From Candidatus Nanohalarchaeota archaeon (GTDB lineage: Archaea > Nanohalarchaeota > Nanosalinia > Nanosalinales > JAFCCC01): DNA of 64,000 nucleotides. Location of the stretch: assembly GCA_017610385.1 (NCBI GenBank), contig JAFCCC010000002.1, forward strand, positions 62,001 to 126,000. The letters run 5' to 3'. Below are positions 33,633 through 43,698 of the stretch, in pieces; within the stretch, counting starts at the first letter, position 1, and every line of letters begins with the position of its first letter. Position numbers and translations under genes: made by a program. The notes under the pieces are model-generated. The model was given only the letters and a program-made list of their open reading frames with translations, was not told where the DNA came from and ran no database searches.

Positions 33633-35669
33633 ATGGGCTCGGTTTTGGAACAATTTCGAGAATTTCTTAGAGGAGAGCATAAATCAAAGAGACTGTATCA
33701 TTATTTGGGTTGCTCATCTGGAGCTCCAGTTTCTGATAAGATACCTGTTTTATTGGGCAGACGAGCGGGGTGGGCCACGCGGCAAGGAGCCAATTTTATA
33801 GAATTGTTTACAGGACCGCCTTCTGAGTTGATTATGGAAAAAGAAGAATTAATTAATACTGCGGCCAGATTAGGCCTTAATTATTCTATTCATCCCTCTG
33901 AGCAATTGGGCTTAGATAGTTCTTATGTCATGGCGAGAAATGGATATTTAATTGCTCAAGAATATTTACGAAAAATCATAATTTATGCGGGATTATTAAA
34001 ATTGGGGTTAATCGAGCGATTTAAAAAAGAAAGATTAAATACAGATGAAGTTCTTACTTCAATTAATATTCACATTTCAAACAAGCCAATTCCACCTTTT
34101 GCTGAAAAATTGGCGGGGGATGTTTCTCTGGATCCATTTGGAAATGATATTAGAAAAGTACGATTGAAAAATGAAAAAGGAAAAGAGATTCCTCATCCGA
34201 TTTTCTCAAATAAGTTATTCAGAGAACGACTTTGGAAACACTATATTTTACCGAATGAGGATAAACTGATATTAGTAAGATTATTGGCTGAAAAAATAGC
34301 TAGAAAGCCCTTTGAAAAAATTTTTGAGAGCTATTTTAATAATCTTTTACAAAATCAACAATTTTCAGAAGACGAAGAAAAAAATAAAGAGATTATAAAA
34401 AAAGAAATGGCATTCCCATTTGATATACGATTTAAACGCCATACAAATTTACAAACGCCCGCAGTTGAACATACCATACAAGACAAAAACATGTTTAAGG
34501 CGGTGGAGAAATCGTTTATAGAAAAAATTGATGGGATAGAAATTTTATGGGGAGGTCGTGTTGAATGTTTGAATCCAGATAAAATTCTTCAAGAATCTTT
34601 TTTGTTTAGGGAACTTTTGCCGAGATGGATGCCACACGCAAAAGAAAAACCAATTAGAGATATTTGGGAAGGAATTGTTGGTAAAAAATATAATGGTTCT
34701 GAAAAGGATGTCACTCAAGCTGAAAAAAAGCTTATAAAACTTCGTGCAGCTGTCAGAGGAGAACAAAAAATTATAGCAGCTTCAGCAGGCGCATATACTT
34801 GGGGACATCTTACTCAATACACGGATTGGGCTCCGGGAGTTCCAGAGTATGATGGAAGCAATAAAAAAAAGCCTAAAAAGGCCACATTAGCTGAGCTTTT
34901 GGCACATTTTAAAATTCAAATTACCCTAGAGTGTCATATGTCGGGGGGGTTAGGAGAAACTATACGAATTTTTGCTCCAGAGGATGTTCTAGTTATTGCA
35001 AAAGCCGTAAATGAAACTAAAAGTCCATTAACAAAAAAAACATATGATATTGCAAGAATAACCATTGACATGGAACAGATTTCAACAATGGGTGTAGATC
35101 CTATTTGGATGATGAAAGGAGATAAAGCACAAGGATTCAAAGGATTATCCATTAAAAAACAAGATGGAAAATTCATTAGAGTGGTGCACGTCACACACCC
35201 CTATATTATGATGGGTGGTTCTGGACACCAACACGGACCAATAAGAAGAGGGGATACGCAGGTATTCAAATATCTTTACCTGATGAATGAAAGAGGAATG
35301 GGAAGTCGCGAAAATGAAAAAACAATTATAATGTATGAAATTGGAACTGAAAAAGCAGAATCTGTTTTTATGATAAGATTGATGATTGAAATGATTGAAG
35401 CAGGAATAACTCCAAAAGATTTAAAAGTTGAGAACATTCAAGAGTTAATGGATAAAGAACCACGAGATTTAAAGGAGAAACTGATTCAAGAATTCTTTGG
35501 ATTGAGTGAAGCTGAAATGAGACAAGAATGGGCACAAATTCAAGAGCATACTACAGACCCGTTAAAGGGGATGTTAGGATCTACAAAACCAGATCATACT
35601 TGGACTGGAAAAGCGGCACTAGATCGAAGAAATGCTCCAGAAGAATATAAAGGAGAACAATATAAGTAA
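33633..35669 (+). CDS. Large protein with AP-endonuclease-2-like TIM-barrel features
   Basis: A 678-residue cytosolic protein without a recognised full-length family. Several segments fit a xylose-isomerase/AP-endonuclease-2-type barrel in order: NFIELFTGPPSELI, LGLNYSIHPSEQLGLDS, ITLECHMSGGLGE, ARITIDMEQISTMGVDP, VVHVTHPYIMMGGSGHQHGP and IIMYEIGTEKAESVFMIRLM. The spaced Glu, Asp, His-x-His and final Glu could be metal ligands. Relatives include Nfo-type AP endonucleases and sugar isomerases. The first 80 and last 60 residues are unassigned. Family membership is inference from motif order. Confidence 0.6.
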   Translation: MGSVLEQFREFLRGEHKSKRLYHYLGCSSGAPVSDKIPVLLGRRAGWATRQGANFIELFTGPPSELIMEKEELINTAARLGLNYSIHPSEQLGLDSSYVMARNGYLIAQEYLRKIIIYAGLLKLGLIERFKKERLNTDEVLTSINIHISNKPIPPFAEKLAGDVSLDPFGNDIRKVRLKNEKGKEIPHPIFSNKLFRERLWKHYILPNEDKLILVRLLAEKIARKPFEKIFESYFNNLLQNQQFSEDEEKNKEIIKKEMAFPFDIRFKRHTNLQTPAVEHTIQDKNMFKAVEKSFIEKIDGIEILWGGRVECLNPDKILQESFLFRELLPRWMPHAKEKPIRDIWEGIVGKKYNGSEKDVTQAEKKLIKLRAAVRGEQKIIAASAGAYTWGHLTQYTDWAPGVPEYDGSNKKKPKKATLAELLAHFKIQITLECHMSGGLGETIRIFAPEDVLVIAKAVNETKSPLTKKTYDIARITIDMEQISTMGVDPIWMMKGDKAQGFKGLSIKKQDGKFIRVVHVTHPYIMMGGSGHQHGPIRRGDTQVFKYLYLMNERGMGSRENEKTIIMYEIGTEKAESVFMIRLMIEMIEAGITPKDLKVENIQELMDKEPRDLKEKLIQEFFGLSEAEMRQEWAQIQEHTTDPLKGMLGSTKPDHTWTGKAALDRRNAPEEYKGEQYK

Positions 35670-35732
35670 GATTGTTACTATGAAGTAGAAAACTATATAT
35701 ATCGTAAGAAACAATACACAGGTAGTGGAGAA

Positions 35733-36995
35733 ATGTCATCAAAAAAAACAACTAAAGCTAAAAAACCTGAAACACTTTCCTCAAAAACTGTTTTAAAAAA
35801 TGGTAAAATTGATTTTACAAAACTAGATAATTCTAAAGAAGCAAGACTTGCAAGTGTTGATAAATTTGCAAAAGAATTAGTCAAAAAGTTAGGTGATAAA
35901 GTAAAATGTGTTGTTGTATGGGGTTCTGTAATTCGAGGAGAACATACCCCGGAAAGTGATATTGATACGTTTGTTTTATTAGATGATACAAAATTAGCCG
36001 AAGATGTTCCTTTGGATGTCAAAGAAAAAATACGGTGGAAGGTTGCAGATTTAGCAAAAGAAATTGATCCTAGGATTACTTTACAATATTTTACGTTTTT
36101 AACAGAGTTTTGGGATGACATGCGACACGGAGAACCATTGGTTATTGATGTTCTAAGATGGGGTCATATTATTTATGATGTTGGAATTTTCGCTCCAGCT
36201 AAAAAATTATTAGAAAGAGGAAAGATTTCTTCTAGTAGAGAAGCTATTATGAGAAGATTGAGTATAGCCTCTTCTGGCTTTAAGCAATGCGATTATAGAT
36301 TAAAAAAATCTATTCCATTTCAATTAGAACAAATTATGGCAAATGCCGGTCAAGCACCAATAATGATTTTAGGAAGTATCCCTCCTGGAAAAGAAGCTAT
36401 TGGCAAAACATTAGATGAACTTTTTGTAAAAAGCAAAATGTTAGAAAAAGAATATGTGGATCTTGCTAATGATATTCATGAATTCGCGAACAAGGCAGAA
36501 AAAGGAAAAGTCAAAGTTACAGGAATGCTGCTTGAAGAATATATGAACAAAACAGATAAATTTATCAAGAGAATGTATGCGCTTGTTAGTCAATTAGGGA
36601 ATAGAAGGAAAGCACAAGATTTAATTGAAACTTACAAATTATTTTTGAAAATTAATGTTGCGGCGTTAAAATCAAAGGGAATTGATCCGCCAAAAAACAA
36701 AGAGGATTTACCTAAAATTATAAGAAACAATCTACAATTTAAGGAGTCTTATTTGAATTTATTTGGTCGCTGGGATGATTTAATGGAGAAAATAAAAGAG
36801 AAGAAACTGAAAGAAATTGATGGTAAAACTATTTATGAATTAAAGGGGGATACAAGAGCATTTATTTCTGAAATTGGCAAAGATTTACGGAAAGCTGGAG
36901 TGGGTGCATTTAAAAAGAGTGATACCAATTCAAATAAATTATCTGGTAAGGCAAAATCAACTAAAAAGAAGTTAAAGCCAGCGAAATCAAAATGA
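35733..36995 (+). CDS. Pol-beta-superfamily nucleotidyltransferase with helical C-terminus
   Basis: A 420-residue protein. After a Lys-rich N-terminus, residues about 65-160 form a nucleotidyltransferase domain: CVVVWGSVIRGEHTPESDID carries the GS motif and D-x-D pair, and RITLQYFTFLTEFWDD the strand with a third acidic position. The remaining 250 residues are helical, ending in a Lys/Ser-rich tail (KLSGKAKSTKKKLKPAKSK) likely to bind nucleic acid. Its position after the TIM-barrel-like gene (63-nt gap, with GGTAGTGGAGAA before the ATG) suggests joint action. Confidence 0.75.
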   Translation: MSSKKTTKAKKPETLSSKTVLKNGKIDFTKLDNSKEARLASVDKFAKELVKKLGDKVKCVVVWGSVIRGEHTPESDIDTFVLLDDTKLAEDVPLDVKEKIRWKVADLAKEIDPRITLQYFTFLTEFWDDMRHGEPLVIDVLRWGHIIYDVGIFAPAKKLLERGKISSSREAIMRRLSIASSGFKQCDYRLKKSIPFQLEQIMANAGQAPIMILGSIPPGKEAIGKTLDELFVKSKMLEKEYVDLANDIHEFANKAEKGKVKVTGMLLEEYMNKTDKFIKRMYALVSQLGNRRKAQDLIETYKLFLKINVAALKSKGIDPPKNKEDLPKIIRNNLQFKESYLNLFGRWDDLMEKIKEKKLKEIDGKTIYELKGDTRAFISEIGKDLRKAGVGAFKKSDTNSNKLSGKAKSTKKKLKPAKSK

Positions 36996-37030
36996 AATTT
37001 GAAATATATTTATTAGATTAAGTCTAATTT

Positions 37031-37618
37031 ATGTCTATGAGGATTATTCGTCATATAACGATTAATTTTATGAAGAAATTCAATTTTAAAAATAAATCTC
37101 TTCAAATTAGTTCATTTCTTGCAGGACTTGCAGTTATTGCGTTGATTATAGTTTTATTGTACTCATCAACACAAACTGAGGATGTATCGAAATTAATTCT
37201 TTCTAAAAATATAGAACCTTTTGAATTAGTGGATAATTCTACATTAAATACGGCTCTTTCTTCTAATATCATATCACAAGGTATTGAAGAAATTGGAACA
37301 GGTGTTTACAATGTTAATAATGCTTTCGCAGCATATTTACAAATAACTAAATTTAATAGTCAAGAAAATGCTAAGAAATATTTTTCTGAAAAGGTAACTT
37401 TTTGGAAAGAAAAGAGTCAGAAATATGAGCAAATGAGTTTTTCTCAGGTTAAAATGACCAATAAATTAGTTTTACAAGGAATCACGAAAGGAACAAAAAC
37501 ATCAACCTATGACTACGTTTGGAGAGATAGAATTTTTATTTACGAGGTATCTGGTAAAAAATTAGACGTAAATTATCCCTTAAAACTAAGTAAATTGCTT
37601 TGGGGTGATTTTCAATGA
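37031..37618 (+). CDS. Membrane-anchored protein, unknown function
   Basis: A 195-residue protein with one transmembrane helix (ISSFLAGLAVIALIIVLLY, about residues 33-51) and an outward domain of about 140 residues containing NAFAAYLQITKFNSQENAKK. An AATATATTTATTAG box about 25 nt before ATG 37031 supports a leaderless start; ATG 37070 is an alternative. It overlaps the VWA gene by 4 nt (ATGA), so the two are coupled. Confidence 0.65.
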   Translation: MSMRIIRHITINFMKKFNFKNKSLQISSFLAGLAVIALIIVLLYSSTQTEDVSKLILSKNIEPFELVDNSTLNTALSSNIISQGIEEIGTGVYNVNNAFAAYLQITKFNSQENAKKYFSEKVTFWKEKSQKYEQMSFSQVKMTNKLVLQGITKGTKTSTYDYVWRDRIFIYEVSGKKLDVNYPLKLSKLLWGDFQ

Positions 37619-39741
37619 AAGTATCAGCTTTAATGAACTTTTCAGCTTTGCTTTTACTTTGCCTTCTTGCAATTGTAAGTCTAAATCTTATTGAAAATGT
37701 ATTTGGTGCAGAGAGCTATATTACTCCCAATGGAAAATGGTTTAGTATGGACAATGTCGAATTTAAAATTGATATGGGCGGTTTGGACCCTGAAGATTAT
37801 GTTAATTATAGTTGTAACTATGAAATCATTGAAAATTCAGATGTTTGTCCTGAAAGTGAAACACAATTTATAGAATCATTGGGCAGCTCTGGAAATATAA
37901 CTTGTGACCCTGGTGCCCTATGCAATAAGGTAGTATGTTATTATTGTAAAGTTAATCGAACTAATAGAACCCGAATTCATGATCCAGAAAGCAATAAGCC
38001 GTGGAAATTCATCTGGTTTGTTGAAAATTGGACTGAAATCTACGGAATAAACAGAAGTGACCCTTTTATAATTAATATACCAAATGGCAGTATTGAGGTA
38101 ACTGTAAATAAAACATTAGAAGGAGAATTAATTCTTGGTGCGCCAGTTAATATTATTTTAACTGGGACTGTTAATTTTTTAACTCAAACGATTCCTGTCG
38201 ATGTTATGCTAATAATGGATAGGTCTGGTAGTATGTCCGGAGATAAAATAACACAATCAAAGACAGCAGCAATTATTTTTACCAATCAAATATTATCTAA
38301 AGATAGAATAGGACTAACTTCTTTTGCAAGTACTGCAACCCTAGAAGCAGGACTGACTACAAATAAAGATTTGGTAAAAACTAAAATTAATTCCTTGGTT
38401 GCTTCTGGTATGACTGCAATGGGTGATGGAATGTATGTCTCACTCAAGGAACTAGAAAATAATGCTCGTTCTGACGTACTAAAATTTGCTGTTCTATTAA
38501 CAGATGGGCATCATAATTCCGGCAGTAAAACACCTTTAGAAGAAGCACAATGGGCCAAAAATCTTAATATTTCTATATATACAATTGGATTAGGCGCGGG
38601 AGCAGATGAAAACCTATTGATTAAGATTGCTAGCGAAACCAATGGAAAATATTTCTTTTCTCCGACCGAAGAAGAATTAGGTAATATTTACCAGCAAGTT
38701 GCTCAAGATATTTATGCAAGAGCAAGTAACAATAAAATTTATGATTTTCTACCTCTTTCTGCTGAAGTAATAGATTCAGATGGCGGCACAGTTAATCAAA
38801 TTACCTTAAATGAAGAAACATATCGCATAATTGCTTGGAATCATGGTTTAATAACTCCCTTAACTCCTTTGCTTATTAATTATACTGTGGCTTTCCATGA
38901 GTTTGGAGAACAACAAATTTGCTTTGAAAATAAATCTGTTATTTCATACGCCGATGTTGATGGATCAAAACAATTCAAATATTTTCCATTGATTAATGGT
39001 TCTAAGACTGTACAAATACCATATATTGATCTTGCATTTTTAGACTTGGATGGCATAGTTAAAAAAGATTTAAGTTCTAATTTAAACTCTGTTATTTTAA
39101 ATAATGGAACTATTACGTCTATACCAACCAAAATTGCGTTTTATAATAAAAGTGCTTTGGGAAATAAGTTTGGAACAGTAGAAGTTTCTTCTTTGGTAGT
39201 AAATGCTTCAGATGAATTTACTTTTATCTGGAACATTCCAGACAATAATACCTTAAAATATGAAATTTATGGTGTTGTTGATCCTTATAATGAAATAGAA
39301 GAACCTAATGAAGATAATAACATACGAGAATTCATATTGTGGAATGATTGGACTCCACCACAAGTATTCTGTGATCAAGCATATGAACAAGAAGATGTTA
39401 ATTTGATTTTCTCTCCAAAAATCAAAGATGTGGGTGCTGGTGTTGGGCGTGTACGACTTTGTAAAGATGCTTATTGTAAAGAAGTGTTTTGCGAATATGA
39501 TGGAAATGAAACCAGTTCGTGTGTATATGCTGTTGATGAATGTACATTTGAGAATGTTGGATTTTGGATATTTGCATCAGATAAAGCATTAAATACTAAT
39601 TTAACGTATTGCGGGGATATTGAAGTTAAAAAATCACTTAATTGTGTGTGTTCTTACTCTACTGAATGTGATTCTGGTCTTTGTGAGGGGGGGCCAACAC
39701 TTTGTACAGAAAATCCCATACCACAACTATACTTTATATAA
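37615..39741 (+). CDS. Secreted VWA-domain protein with Cys-rich C-terminal module
   Basis: A 708-residue exported protein (signal peptide residues 1-30). Residues about 195-375 form a von Willebrand factor A domain with an intact metal site: DVMLIMDRSGSMSG (DxSxS), a conserved Thr in ASGMTAMGDGMY and FAVLLTDGHHNSG. Beta-sandwich regions with VDPYNEIEEPNEDNNIREF follow. The last 120 residues form a Cys-rich module ending with CTENPIPQLYFI, shared with the protein at 41531-43579. VWA domains bind protein ligands through Mg, so this is a candidate surface adhesion or assembly factor. Confidence 0.82.
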   Translation: MKVSALMNFSALLLLCLLAIVSLNLIENVFGAESYITPNGKWFSMDNVEFKIDMGGLDPEDYVNYSCNYEIIENSDVCPESETQFIESLGSSGNITCDPGALCNKVVCYYCKVNRTNRTRIHDPESNKPWKFIWFVENWTEIYGINRSDPFIINIPNGSIEVTVNKTLEGELILGAPVNIILTGTVNFLTQTIPVDVMLIMDRSGSMSGDKITQSKTAAIIFTNQILSKDRIGLTSFASTATLEAGLTTNKDLVKTKINSLVASGMTAMGDGMYVSLKELENNARSDVLKFAVLLTDGHHNSGSKTPLEEAQWAKNLNISIYTIGLGAGADENLLIKIASETNGKYFFSPTEEELGNIYQQVAQDIYARASNNKIYDFLPLSAEVIDSDGGTVNQITLNEETYRIIAWNHGLITPLTPLLINYTVAFHEFGEQQICFENKSVISYADVDGSKQFKYFPLINGSKTVQIPYIDLAFLDLDGIVKKDLSSNLNSVILNNGTITSIPTKIAFYNKSALGNKFGTVEVSSLVVNASDEFTFIWNIPDNNTLKYEIYGVVDPYNEIEEPNEDNNIREFILWNDWTPPQVFCDQAYEQEDVNLIFSPKIKDVGAGVGRVRLCKDAYCKEVFCEYDGNETSSCVYAVDECTFENVGFWIFASDKALNTNLTYCGDIEVKKSLNCVCSYSTECDSGLCEGGPTLCTENPIPQLYFI

Positions 39742-39926
39742 AAAATAGAATATTTAACTCATTTAACTCATTTTAGAAGACAATATTTCTTTTAGAATAT
39801 AATGTGGGCTTGTGGTTACTGTAAACATAATTATTTGATAGTATGTCTATCTTATTTGATAATACATCTCTCTTTTTTCAAAACAGAGTAGTAAACTATA
39901 TTTATCAACAAAATCTAAATTAGGTT

Positions 39927-41534
39927 ATGAGAGAACATTTAATACTTTTATTAGTATTTTTTCTAATTGTTGGTGGAACTGTTTCTGCAGAGGAGAATAT
40001 ATTTTATAACGGAGGAATGAAAATCGAAACACAAAAAATACATTATCTTCCGGGAGAGTCTTTTGAGGGGAGTGCAATCCTATTTAATGAAGAAAATTTT
40101 CCATTAATTAGTGCATATTTGATAGTAGTTCTTCAGGAAGGATGTGAAAAACCCACTTATCCTACACAATTCTCAGATTGCGATAATATTTTTTTAGAAG
40201 ATAAAATTGAAAATATAAATTTGGGTGCAAATTCACAAAAAAGAATTGATTTTTCTTACAAATTGCCAGAAAATCTCAAACAAGGAGTTTATCGGGCGGA
40301 TTTCTATTTTAAAACAAATAGAACGCCAATAGTAGGTCTTCCATTTATTTTAAGTGGAAGCAATTATGTGAGCTTTACAATAGATGGATCCGCGCAATTC
40401 CCTTCTGTAAAAATACTAAGAACCAAAACGTATTTTAAAGGAGTAGAACGTGAATTGGGCGTTTGGAAGAATGATTCGGAATACCCTAAGTGGCCCTGGA
40501 GTGCAGGACCAGTTGGAATTCCAGTAGAATCACAAATTATTGGAAATGTTAGTATTCAAAATGAGATTTCAACCGCAACAGACAACTTAGAGCTTCTTGT
40601 TTCTGTTTATGGGTGGGATGACACCTCGTCTGAGTTAATCTCTTCAAAAAAATATAACTTTTCACTTAATCCCTCAGAACAAAAAATCATCCCAGTAGAA
40701 TTAAATGCTCCAGAAAAAGCAGGAGCATATACCATTAGATTAGAAGTTCTGCAAGACAATCAGAAACTTTCTGTTTATAAAACAAGGGTAATTGTTATTG
40801 GAGAAACTGCGAGAATAAGAAAACTTTATGTGAATAAACCTTATTTTAAGGAAAATGATGCGCTTCAAATTAATATGCTAGTTGGTACTTCGCCAGATCA
40901 TTATACAAAACCTACAATGAAGGATTTAACTGCTTCTGTAGAAGTAATAGATTTATCTACTGGTGCTCTGGTTCTTCGGAGCTCTAAAAAAATCAGTGAA
41001 CTATCTTCGGAAAACAAATTAATTTTGGTAAATTTCACAAAGAAACTCAAAAAACAATTAAGCAATTTTAAGGTTACTGGAAAAATCGTTTCTTCAAAAA
41101 AGGAAGTTTATGATGTGTATGAAATCGTAGTGAATTCTGAAAATTTCGTTTCAGGTGTGGATAATATAACAGTCGCTTTGGAAAATTATGACTCTGAAAC
41201 CAGAAATTTAACTATAAAAATCTGTACTTTTAACAAAGATCAAATACCGGTAAGTACAGAGATTCAAGCAATTTTGCGGGATGACTTGAATATCATAAAG
41301 AATCAAAAACTAAGCTGTTCTCCTTGTACATATCTAAATTTCATTGCAGAAAAACAGAATTACACATTATTTGTAAGTGCAAATAAACAACAATTTAATT
41401 TTCCAATTAGTGTACCAGAGAACTCAATTTCAACAAATGATAAAGAATCTTCAAGTTTGATTTGGGGATTAATTGGTGGGGCGGCAATTATTGTTTTAAT
41501 AAGTTTGTTCTTGCTTTGGAGAGGGAAAAAATGA
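39927..41534 (+). CDS. Surface protein with beta-sandwich domains and C-terminal anchor
   Basis: A 535-residue protein with a signal peptide (residues 1-21), several Ig-like or CARDB-type beta-sandwich segments (YLPGESFEGSAILFNEENFP; AGAYTIRLEVLQDNQKL) and a C-terminal helix (IWGLIGGAAIIVLISLFLLW) followed by RGKK. It should display its bulk outside the cell. The stop overlaps the next start in an ATGA, coupling it to the Cys-rich protein. A TATATTTATC box lies about 30 nt before the ATG. Confidence 0.72.
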   Translation: MREHLILLLVFFLIVGGTVSAEENIFYNGGMKIETQKIHYLPGESFEGSAILFNEENFPLISAYLIVVLQEGCEKPTYPTQFSDCDNIFLEDKIENINLGANSQKRIDFSYKLPENLKQGVYRADFYFKTNRTPIVGLPFILSGSNYVSFTIDGSAQFPSVKILRTKTYFKGVERELGVWKNDSEYPKWPWSAGPVGIPVESQIIGNVSIQNEISTATDNLELLVSVYGWDDTSSELISSKKYNFSLNPSEQKIIPVELNAPEKAGAYTIRLEVLQDNQKLSVYKTRVIVIGETARIRKLYVNKPYFKENDALQINMLVGTSPDHYTKPTMKDLTASVEVIDLSTGALVLRSSKKISELSSENKLILVNFTKKLKKQLSNFKVTGKIVSSKKEVYDVYEIVVNSENFVSGVDNITVALENYDSETRNLTIKICTFNKDQIPVSTEIQAILRDDLNIIKNQKLSCSPCTYLNFIAEKQNYTLFVSANKQQFNFPISVPENSISTNDKESSSLIWGLIGGAAIIVLISLFLLWRGKK

Positions 41535-43579
41535 AAACGTATGTGAACAGTAGGTTGTTGGTTTTTTTAATAATACTAGTTGCTATCTTCGTTGTAAAAA
41601 CTCCTTTTTCAGTTGCTAATGCTTGCGCTCCAGAACATGATTATAAAGCGTGTTCTTCTGGTGATCTCTATTGGTATGATGCATGCGGGATCAGAAATGA
41701 TCTCGCGGAATCTTGTGGTAGTGATTCGTGTGGTTCTTGGGGTTCAAATTATTGTAAATACGGAGATGTTTATCACAAAAGAACTTGTTATGATCGCGGA
41801 TGTAGTAGTGGATCCTGCTATAGTAATTCTTACACGGACGAAGATTTGGTAGAAGAATGTTATTCGAGTGAAGCTTGCATAGATGGAAAGTGTTATGTTG
41901 GGTCTGAATTCAGTTTTGTAGTAACTGTTGACGAATCTTACCCGAATTCAGCCATTCCAATTAAAGTGGCGAGCAATGTTTGGTTGGGTTCCTCTGTTGA
42001 CTTTGATTTTACATTAAATGATATTGATATTTCGAATAGAGTAGATGATGGCATTTGTACTGTTGAGGGGGATGAAGGGTGGTATATTTTAAATGTGGGA
42101 GATACGTGTGAAACCCGTGTTCCAGACAACATAGTGCCAGGAACCTATGTTTTAAAAGCAGAATGGGATTTCTTAGGTCATCATGAAAAAATATTAGATT
42201 CTGCTTTTGAGATTAAAGCAGGATATATTTGGTCTACAACAGAAAGCACTCACGGAGGTTATATAGATGGTAGCGTACTCTACAACAAAGGATTCAGTCA
42301 AAATTATGTTTTAGAAGATAATAAATATTTTACTTGCCCAGGAAATTCATTAAATATTCAATTAACAGGGACCGTCGTGACAGAATGTTCTAATGGTGCT
42401 ACATCGTCTTCAATTCCTGCATCAATAGCGTGGGTATATGAAGGAGCAACAAAAATAGGGACAAAAAATAATAATATGTTTAACGGGTGCTGTAAGATTC
42501 ATGAGGGAATAACTCGATCTGAAATCTTATTAACTCCAAAAGGATATAGACCAGAAGATTCTGGCTGCTCTTGTGATCTGGGATGGACTTTTGGTGGTTC
42601 AAGTTCTTGGCAAGCCGCCACATTTAACAATAAAGGAAATTATGCGGTTTATTTAGATTATATTGGCGCGATGTCAGACGCACCAGCAGATTTTATTTGT
42701 CCAAAGGGCGGGGCGTATTGTACTACCAACTGGGGACATAAACCTTCAGAATATTATAATTTGGCAAATTTGGAAGTTTTAGATGTTTCTGTAATTGATT
42801 TAGCAGCAGAGTTAACTGAGAATGTTCTTAACGCCGAATGGAATGGCAGTTTATGGAAATTAAACGCGAATTTTGTGGGAGATTCAATTGAGAATACATT
42901 TTTAATTGAATATTCTGTTAAAAATGTCGGTATAGGTTCTATAGAACTTACCGGAGGCAATGCACTATGTTCTGAAGAAATGAATTGTTCTGTGATTACG
43001 CCATTACCTTTAGTTGTAAAAGAAGGGGCATCTGCTACAATTTTAGTTAGTACAGATATGCCTATTAAAATTGGATTAAAAGAATTAAATTTTACAACGG
43101 AATATCAAAACGCGTATGGATTTAGTTGTGAGGTTGGAAAACACATTTCAAAGAACATCCAATTTGAATGGAAAGATGATATTCCACCGGTAATTAATTG
43201 TGAAACAGAAGATAAAAAGGGGATAACAAGCATTTTATTTAATCCAGACGTATATGATCCAGATCCGTCTTTTGGGTTTTTAGGCATTGATGTGTGTTTG
43301 GATGGAATATGCAAACAGATCGGGTGTTCAAATACCTCTACTATATGTGAAACACCTATTTCTGACTTGGAACTTGGTTGCATTTATTTGAATAAAGAAT
43401 ACTGGATTAGAGCAACGGACATTATGGGAAATTCAGACATTAAAAAGTGTGGAAATATTGAAATGAAAAAAGATTTGGATTGTATTTGTTCATACGATTC
43501 TGAATGCAATTCAGGATTGTGCGATGGAATTCCGCAAGTGTGTATGGAAAATCCAAAACCAGAAATGTACTTTATCTAA
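41531..43579 (+). CDS. Secreted Cys-rich protein sharing its C-terminal module with the VWA protein
   Basis: About 682 residues from ATG 41531 (overlapping the preceding TGA). A signal peptide (LLVFLIILVAIFVVKTPFSV) precedes a very Cys-rich N-terminal region (about residues 35-130, with SCGSDSCGSWGSNYCKYGD) that should be disulfide-bonded. Beta-rich domains follow. The C-terminal 120 residues parallel the VWA protein: an opening PPxxxC, a CICSYDSECNSGLCDG motif and a terminal CMENPKPEMYFI. No transmembrane anchor follows, so retention probably depends on the anchored partner. Confidence 0.75.
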   Translation: MKTYVNSRLLVFLIILVAIFVVKTPFSVANACAPEHDYKACSSGDLYWYDACGIRNDLAESCGSDSCGSWGSNYCKYGDVYHKRTCYDRGCSSGSCYSNSYTDEDLVEECYSSEACIDGKCYVGSEFSFVVTVDESYPNSAIPIKVASNVWLGSSVDFDFTLNDIDISNRVDDGICTVEGDEGWYILNVGDTCETRVPDNIVPGTYVLKAEWDFLGHHEKILDSAFEIKAGYIWSTTESTHGGYIDGSVLYNKGFSQNYVLEDNKYFTCPGNSLNIQLTGTVVTECSNGATSSSIPASIAWVYEGATKIGTKNNNMFNGCCKIHEGITRSEILLTPKGYRPEDSGCSCDLGWTFGGSSSWQAATFNNKGNYAVYLDYIGAMSDAPADFICPKGGAYCTTNWGHKPSEYYNLANLEVLDVSVIDLAAELTENVLNAEWNGSLWKLNANFVGDSIENTFLIEYSVKNVGIGSIELTGGNALCSEEMNCSVITPLPLVVKEGASATILVSTDMPIKIGLKELNFTTEYQNAYGFSCEVGKHISKNIQFEWKDDIPPVINCETEDKKGITSILFNPDVYDPDPSFGFLGIDVCLDGICKQIGCSNTSTICETPISDLELGCIYLNKEYWIRATDIMGNSDIKKCGNIEMKKDLDCICSYDSECNSGLCDGIPQVCMENPKPEMYFI

Positions 43580-43698
43580 CGGAGCGTTAAAGTTAGTTTT
43601 ATAAACTAATAGGGTAATTTAAATTCAGCTCCTTCTAATTAGAGTTTAACTGCTCTTAAATTAAATTTGATAAATTAAGTAAATTAAATGTGATAAAA

